Shown here: positions 21,004-24,027 of the stretch, in pieces
How positions within the stretch are numbered: position 1 is the stretch's first letter
Layout of the letters: each line of letters starts with the position of its first letter
Source of the DNA: SHLQ01 sp964451305
GTDB lineage: Bacteria > Actinomycetota > Acidimicrobiia > Acidimicrobiales > SHLQ01
Assembly: GCA_964451305.1 (NCBI GenBank)
Contig: CAYVHV010000047.1
Coordinates: forward strand, 1-24,027
Direction: 5' to 3'
DNA: 24,027 nucleotides
Program-made: the position numbers and the translations under genes
Notes under the pieces: generated by a model
The model's input: the letters and a program-made list of their open reading frames with translations, nothing else
Databases searched by the model: none
Told to the model about the DNA's origin: nothing

Positions 21004-22116
21004 ATGAGGCCTACCCATTGCATCATCGACCCGACCGCTATTGAAACGAACGTCCGCACTCTTTGTGCGCTCGTCGCCCCGACGCCCGTGTGTGCTGTGG
21101 TCAAGGCCGATGGCTACGGCCACGGCGCCGTCACGGCAGCGAACGCTGCCATCGCCGGTGGGGCAACCTGGCTTGCTGTTGCGATGAGCGAGGAAGGTGT
21201 CGAACTACGAGAGGCAGGGATTACGGTTCCGATCCTCATTCTCTCGGAGCCACACCATTCAGCAATGGCCGACGTAATCGAGTATTCGCTCGTGCCGACC
21301 GTGTACTCGCACGACGGGATCGCTGCACTCGATACTGCTGCTCGTGCTGCCGAGGTAACTGCCGAGGTACACCTCGGTGTTGATTCTGGGATGCGTCGCG
21401 TTGGGCCGCAGCTCGATGGGATTTCTGAAGTGGCCGGTTGGGTCGCAGACGCCGAGCATCTGGAGCTCGCCGCGGTGTGGACGCATTGTCCTGTTGCCGA
21501 CGAGCCCGACAACCCCTTTACCGAACGCCAGCTCCAGCGCTTTGGCGATGCGGTTGCCGAGCAGGTTCCTGGGCTTCAGCTCCACGTCGCGAACTCTGCG
21601 GTGGCGATCACGGGTCAGGCCGCATCAGCCGGTGAGCCGATGATGGCCAGGTTCGGGATCTCGATCTACGGGATCGACCCAGATAGTGCGCTCGCCGGCA
21701 TGGTCGAGTTGAAGCCGGCGCTCACGCTCCGTTCTGAGGTGTCGTATGTGAAGACCGTCAGAATGGGCGAAGCCGTGGGCTATGGGCATCGATGGGTGGC
21801 GAGTTCAGACACCACGATTGCGACCGTGCCGATCGGTTATGCCGATGGTGTGCGCCGCGACCTCGGCCTTTCGGGTGGTTCGGTGTTGATCGGTGGCAAG
21901 CACCGGCCGATCGTCGGCGTTGTCACGATGGATCAGCTCATGGTCGATGTCGGGACGGGTCCTGATGCCGAGAGCGTGACCGTCGGCAGCGAAGTGGTCC
22001 TGATCGGTCGGCAGGGTGATGCGGAGATCTCTGCCAGCGATGTTGCCGCAACGCTTGGCACGATCCCCTATGAGGTGATCTGTGCCATCAGCAGACGCGT
22101 CCCTCGCGAGGTCTAG
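21004..22116 (+). CDS. alr: Alanine racemase
   Basis: The 370-residue PLP enzyme interconverts L- and D-alanine for peptidoglycan synthesis. The N-terminal barrel carries the cofactor lysine Lys34 in AVVKADGYGHGA, and the C-terminal beta domain carries the second catalytic base Tyr260 in GYGHRW. GISIYGIDPD and PIGYADGVRRDL are also family signatures. The length is normal. ATG at 21004 begins the usual short N-terminus; further upstream the frame crosses the divergent promoter. A TAGCCT box ten bases upstream would give a 3-4 base leader. No other cell-wall gene is adjacent. Confidence 0.95.
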   Translation: MRPTHCIIDPTAIETNVRTLCALVAPTPVCAVVKADGYGHGAVTAANAAIAGGATWLAVAMSEEGVELREAGITVPILILSEPHHSAMADVIEYSLVPTVYSHDGIAALDTAARAAEVTAEVHLGVDSGMRRVGPQLDGISEVAGWVADAEHLELAAVWTHCPVADEPDNPFTERQLQRFGDAVAEQVPGLQLHVANSAVAITGQAASAGEPMMARFGISIYGIDPDSALAGMVELKPALTLRSEVSYVKTVRMGEAVGYGHRWVASSDTTIATVPIGYADGVRRDLGLSGGSVLIGGKHRPIVGVVTMDQLMVDVGTGPDAESVTVGSEVVLIGRQGDAEISASDVAATLGTIPYEVICAISRRVPREV

Positions 22117-22132
22117 GGCAACCTGACCTCGC
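22106..22132 (+). terminator. Hairpin between convergent alr and SUKH-like genes
   Basis: GCGAGGTC (22106-22113) pairs perfectly with GACCTCGC (22125-22132), with an inner AGG/CCT pairing. It overlaps the alr stop codon and lies between two convergent genes, as a bidirectional terminator would. No T-run follows. Confidence 0.5.
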
Positions 22133-22152
22133 AATACTGTTGTCGTCGTGCC

Positions 22153-23169
22153 CTAGTTTTTGTGGTCGGCGAGTTTCTCGAAGAGTTGCCGGGCCGTCTC
22201 TTGGCTCAACATGGGAGCTGAAAATAACACGAGGCTCGTACCAAGAATCTGGCTCAGGGAATGGTGAGCCGGGCTTTGCTCGAGCATCTTCTCGAGAAAC
22301 AACGTAAAGATGTCGCCATCGTCTTGGTTGTACCAAACCGCGCCGTACCGGCCGTGTTCGTCGTAGTAGATGACGAGGTTTACGTTGTCATCGACTCGGA
22401 TGTGGCCGAGTGATTTGTAGCGCGTATTCAGGTCGTCGATCTGGCCAGCCGTGAGGTTGCCGCTCTCTTCGCTGAACCAGTCGTGGGAATTGCTCCAAAC
22501 GAAGTTGAGCATGTCGAGGATCCCGATCCCGTCGAGTCGGCTCCAACGCTCGGGTGAGTTGAGGCTTTGCTGTAGCGACGAAACGTCAAACATCTGAGAG
22601 GCGACAGGGAACTGGACCATCAACTGGCCGAGCTCGGCGTAGAAGAGCTTTTGTTCGTCGGGGAGGGCCACGTTGTTCTCGTGCTCGAATCGCGCGATGT
22701 CTGTTGCGGTCGTGGCTGTGTCGAACCGAATGAAGGCGCCATATTTTGCGAGGTACTCCGACAGCGAATCCTCGTCATCGCCTTGGTTCAGCAGATAGGC
22801 GTAGTGATCCCTTCTCTTGACCATCTCGAGGGCGTTCGCCAATTCGGCAAAGGCTTTGAGATCAGCGAAGCCATACGCGGAGTTCTCCAGCACGGGCTCA
22901 GGACCAAAGCGTTGGTACCAGGTTTGGTACGTCGCCGACTCACGAAAGGGGGCCGTCACTTCCTCTTCCGGATTGTCAGCGTGCAATGCAAAGAGATGGA
23001 GGTTGCAGAGGTGTTGAAGGTGCGGCGGCAAGGTTTCGGGGCGGAGCGATTGAATGTACGCATATGCATCCTCGACCGATGCCTCCTCGTGATCGTCGAG
23101 CTGCTCGATGATCTCGAACTCTCTCTTCTCCTCGGACGACAGTTCAAAGCTCTGATCGTTGATCTTCAT
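22153..23169 (-). CDS. Protein of unknown function with a SUKH (SMI1/KNR4)-like segment
   Basis: The 338-residue acidic, soluble protein has no signal peptide or membrane segment. Residues of about 155-185 (IARFEHENNVALPDEQKLFYAELG) resemble the start of SUKH-superfamily domains, whose consensus is an acidic helix, then LP, then a helix ending in G. The rest is not recognised: an acidic N-terminus (residues 10-40), Trp/Tyr-rich central blocks (TYQTWYQRFGPEPV, NFVWSNSHDWFSEESG), then a beta-like segment NVNLVIYYDEHGRYGAVWYNQDDGD that may close the domain. SUKH proteins are often immunity proteins, but no toxin gene is visible beside it. GAGG lies four bases before the ATG. A housekeeping regulatory role is equally possible. 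Confidence 0.6.
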   Translation of the reverse strand: MKINDQSFELSSEEKREFEIIEQLDDHEEASVEDAYAYIQSLRPETLPPHLQHLCNLHLFALHADNPEEEVTAPFRESATYQTWYQRFGPEPVLENSAYGFADLKAFAELANALEMVKRRDHYAYLLNQGDDEDSLSEYLAKYGAFIRFDTATTATDIARFEHENNVALPDEQKLFYAELGQLMVQFPVASQMFDVSSLQQSLNSPERWSRLDGIGILDMLNFVWSNSHDWFSEESGNLTAGQIDDLNTRYKSLGHIRVDDNVNLVIYYDEHGRYGAVWYNQDDGDIFTLFLEKMLEQSPAHHSLSQILGTSLVLFSAPMLSQETARQLFEKLADHKN

Positions 23170-23218
23170 CGCGCCTCGGTCCCGTCATCTCGGCTATTCG
23201 GAAAGACTCGATTGCCTG

Positions 23219-24007
23219 TCAGGCGGCGGTGGAGTCTTGTCTATTGGTCGGCCAGAGCAGCCGAATCGTGATGATGGCTAGACCGGTAGCGATGAGCTGG
23301 GAAACGATGAACATCGGAGCGGATGCGGGCTCGATACCGGCAAAGGTGTCCGACAGTGTTCGGGCGACCGTCACGGCCGGGTTCGCGAAGCTTGTCGAAG
23401 AGGTGAACCAATACGCGCCACCGATGTAGCCGCCGACAGCGAACGACACCATTGCCGGATTGCCCTTTCGAACGATCCCGAAGATGACGACCAAGAGACC
23501 GAAGGTGGCGACGCCTTCCGCGAAGAAGAGGTGGGCGCCCATTCGGTCTTTCGTAGAGAGGTTCACGGGGTCGAGCTCGAACATGATGTTCGCTGCGATC
23601 ACCCCGATCGCGCCACCTGCGAACTGGGCAACGATGTGAGTGAGCGCTCGTCCCGCGCTGATACCACCTAGGGCGAGTTCGGTGAGGGTGACCGCCGGGT
23701 TGAAGTGTGCTCCAGAGGTGTCGGCGAATGTCAGGATCAGTGCGATGAGAATACCGACGGTCGCGGTTGAGTTCGCGAGCAGCTGAAGGCCAACATCATC
23801 GGTCAAACGCTCAGCCATGATGCCTGAGCCGACCACGCCAGCAAGGAGAAACGCGGTGCCGATGAACTCGGCGAGCGTCGGTCGCAGGTCGAAAGATCGA
23901 TCGTCTGGTGTTCCTGATGCCTCCACCACAGGGTGCACGGTAGAGGATCCGAAGCACAGCGTCCCATTAGAGGTCATGATTACACCTGTGGTTAACTCGC
24001 TGTTCAC
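23219..24007 (-). CDS. MIP/aquaporin-family channel
   Basis: The protein of up to 262 residues has both NPA boxes of major intrinsic proteins, GAHFNPAVTL and SFANPAVTVAR, and about six membrane segments starting at LAEFIGTAFLLAGVVGSGI. It would pass water, glycerol or small neutral solutes; bacterial relatives in arsenic loci export arsenite, but no ars gene is present here. The start is uncertain: GTG at 24007, ATG at 23977 (with a weak AGGTG site five bases upstream), or a codon beyond the window, because the frame is open to the edge. The hydrophilic first 40 residues are unusual. Gene order gives no partner. Confidence 0.9.
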   Translation of the reverse strand: MNSELTTGVIMTSNGTLCFGSSTVHPVVEASGTPDDRSFDLRPTLAEFIGTAFLLAGVVGSGIMAERLTDDVGLQLLANSTATVGILIALILTFADTSGAHFNPAVTLTELALGGISAGRALTHIVAQFAGGAIGVIAANIMFELDPVNLSTKDRMGAHLFFAEGVATFGLLVVIFGIVRKGNPAMVSFAVGGYIGGAYWFTSSTSFANPAVTVARTLSDTFAGIEPASAPMFIVSQLIATGLAIITIRLLWPTNRQDSTAA

Positions 24008-24027
24008 CCAGCGTGGATCGGGGAGAT

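Noticed and set aside
1..24027. tRNA, rRNA, CRISPR array or prophage
   Set aside because: No cloverleaf with a T-loop consensus, no evenly spaced repeats with unique spacers, and no phage structural or integrase gene were found by reading.

Overview
The window looks like chromosomal DNA of a high-GC actinobacterium, probably an Acidimicrobiia (Ilumatobacter-like) relative. This is inferred from protein style, codon use and several start codons sitting exactly six bases after a TANNNT -10 box, the actinobacterial leaderless arrangement. No rRNA, tRNA or CRISPR array was seen.

Layout. 1-667 (-) is the N-terminal part of a large protein, tentatively a SNF2-type helicase. 990-2087 is hisC and 2168-2896 an AIM24-family protein. 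3009-10788 is an alpha-glucoside utilisation locus: a GH13 alpha-glucosidase, a LacI-family repressor, a lipoprotein solute-binding protein with a very acidic linker, a greatly enlarged AglF-type permease and an AglG-type permease. No transporter ATPase is encoded. 10788-11963 is a REP-associated tyrosine transposase (RAYT) flanked by inverted 37-39 bp repeats, wedged exactly between two stop codons. 11964-15220 holds a Gfo/Idh/MocA protein divergent from a translationally coupled aldo-keto reductase and SsuD-type flavin monooxygenase. 15303-15923 holds a short SSB-like protein and a palindrome-rich gap. 15924-17278 is a BLUF blue-light sensor overlapping an AraC-family regulator by one base, convergent with an FMN alpha-hydroxy-acid oxidase. 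18505-24007 holds a degenerate EEP-fold protein, a renalase-like oxidoreductase, a histidine phosphatase, alr, a SUKH-like protein of unknown function and an aquaporin-family channel.

How the genes work together. Four LacI-type operators (TGYAA-N4-TTRCA) occur: two in tandem 21 bp apart over the glucosidase promoter, one at the start site of the binding-protein operon, and one between the divergent Gfo/Idh/MocA and AKR promoters. They suggest that the repressor controls both the uptake/glucosidase locus and the AKR-monooxygenase locus.

The most interesting proposal is that the AKR-monooxygenase pair is a sulfo-sugar desulfonation module like the sulfoquinovose monooxygenase (sulfo-SMO) pathway. 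The monooxygenase keeps the SsuD sulfonate-site Trp, Arg, His, Arg, Tyr and His in equivalent positions. The adjacent Gfo/Idh/MocA protein could be an NAD-dependent sulfoquinovosidase-type enzyme and the sugar ABC system an importer. Substrate identity is inference from sequence alone.
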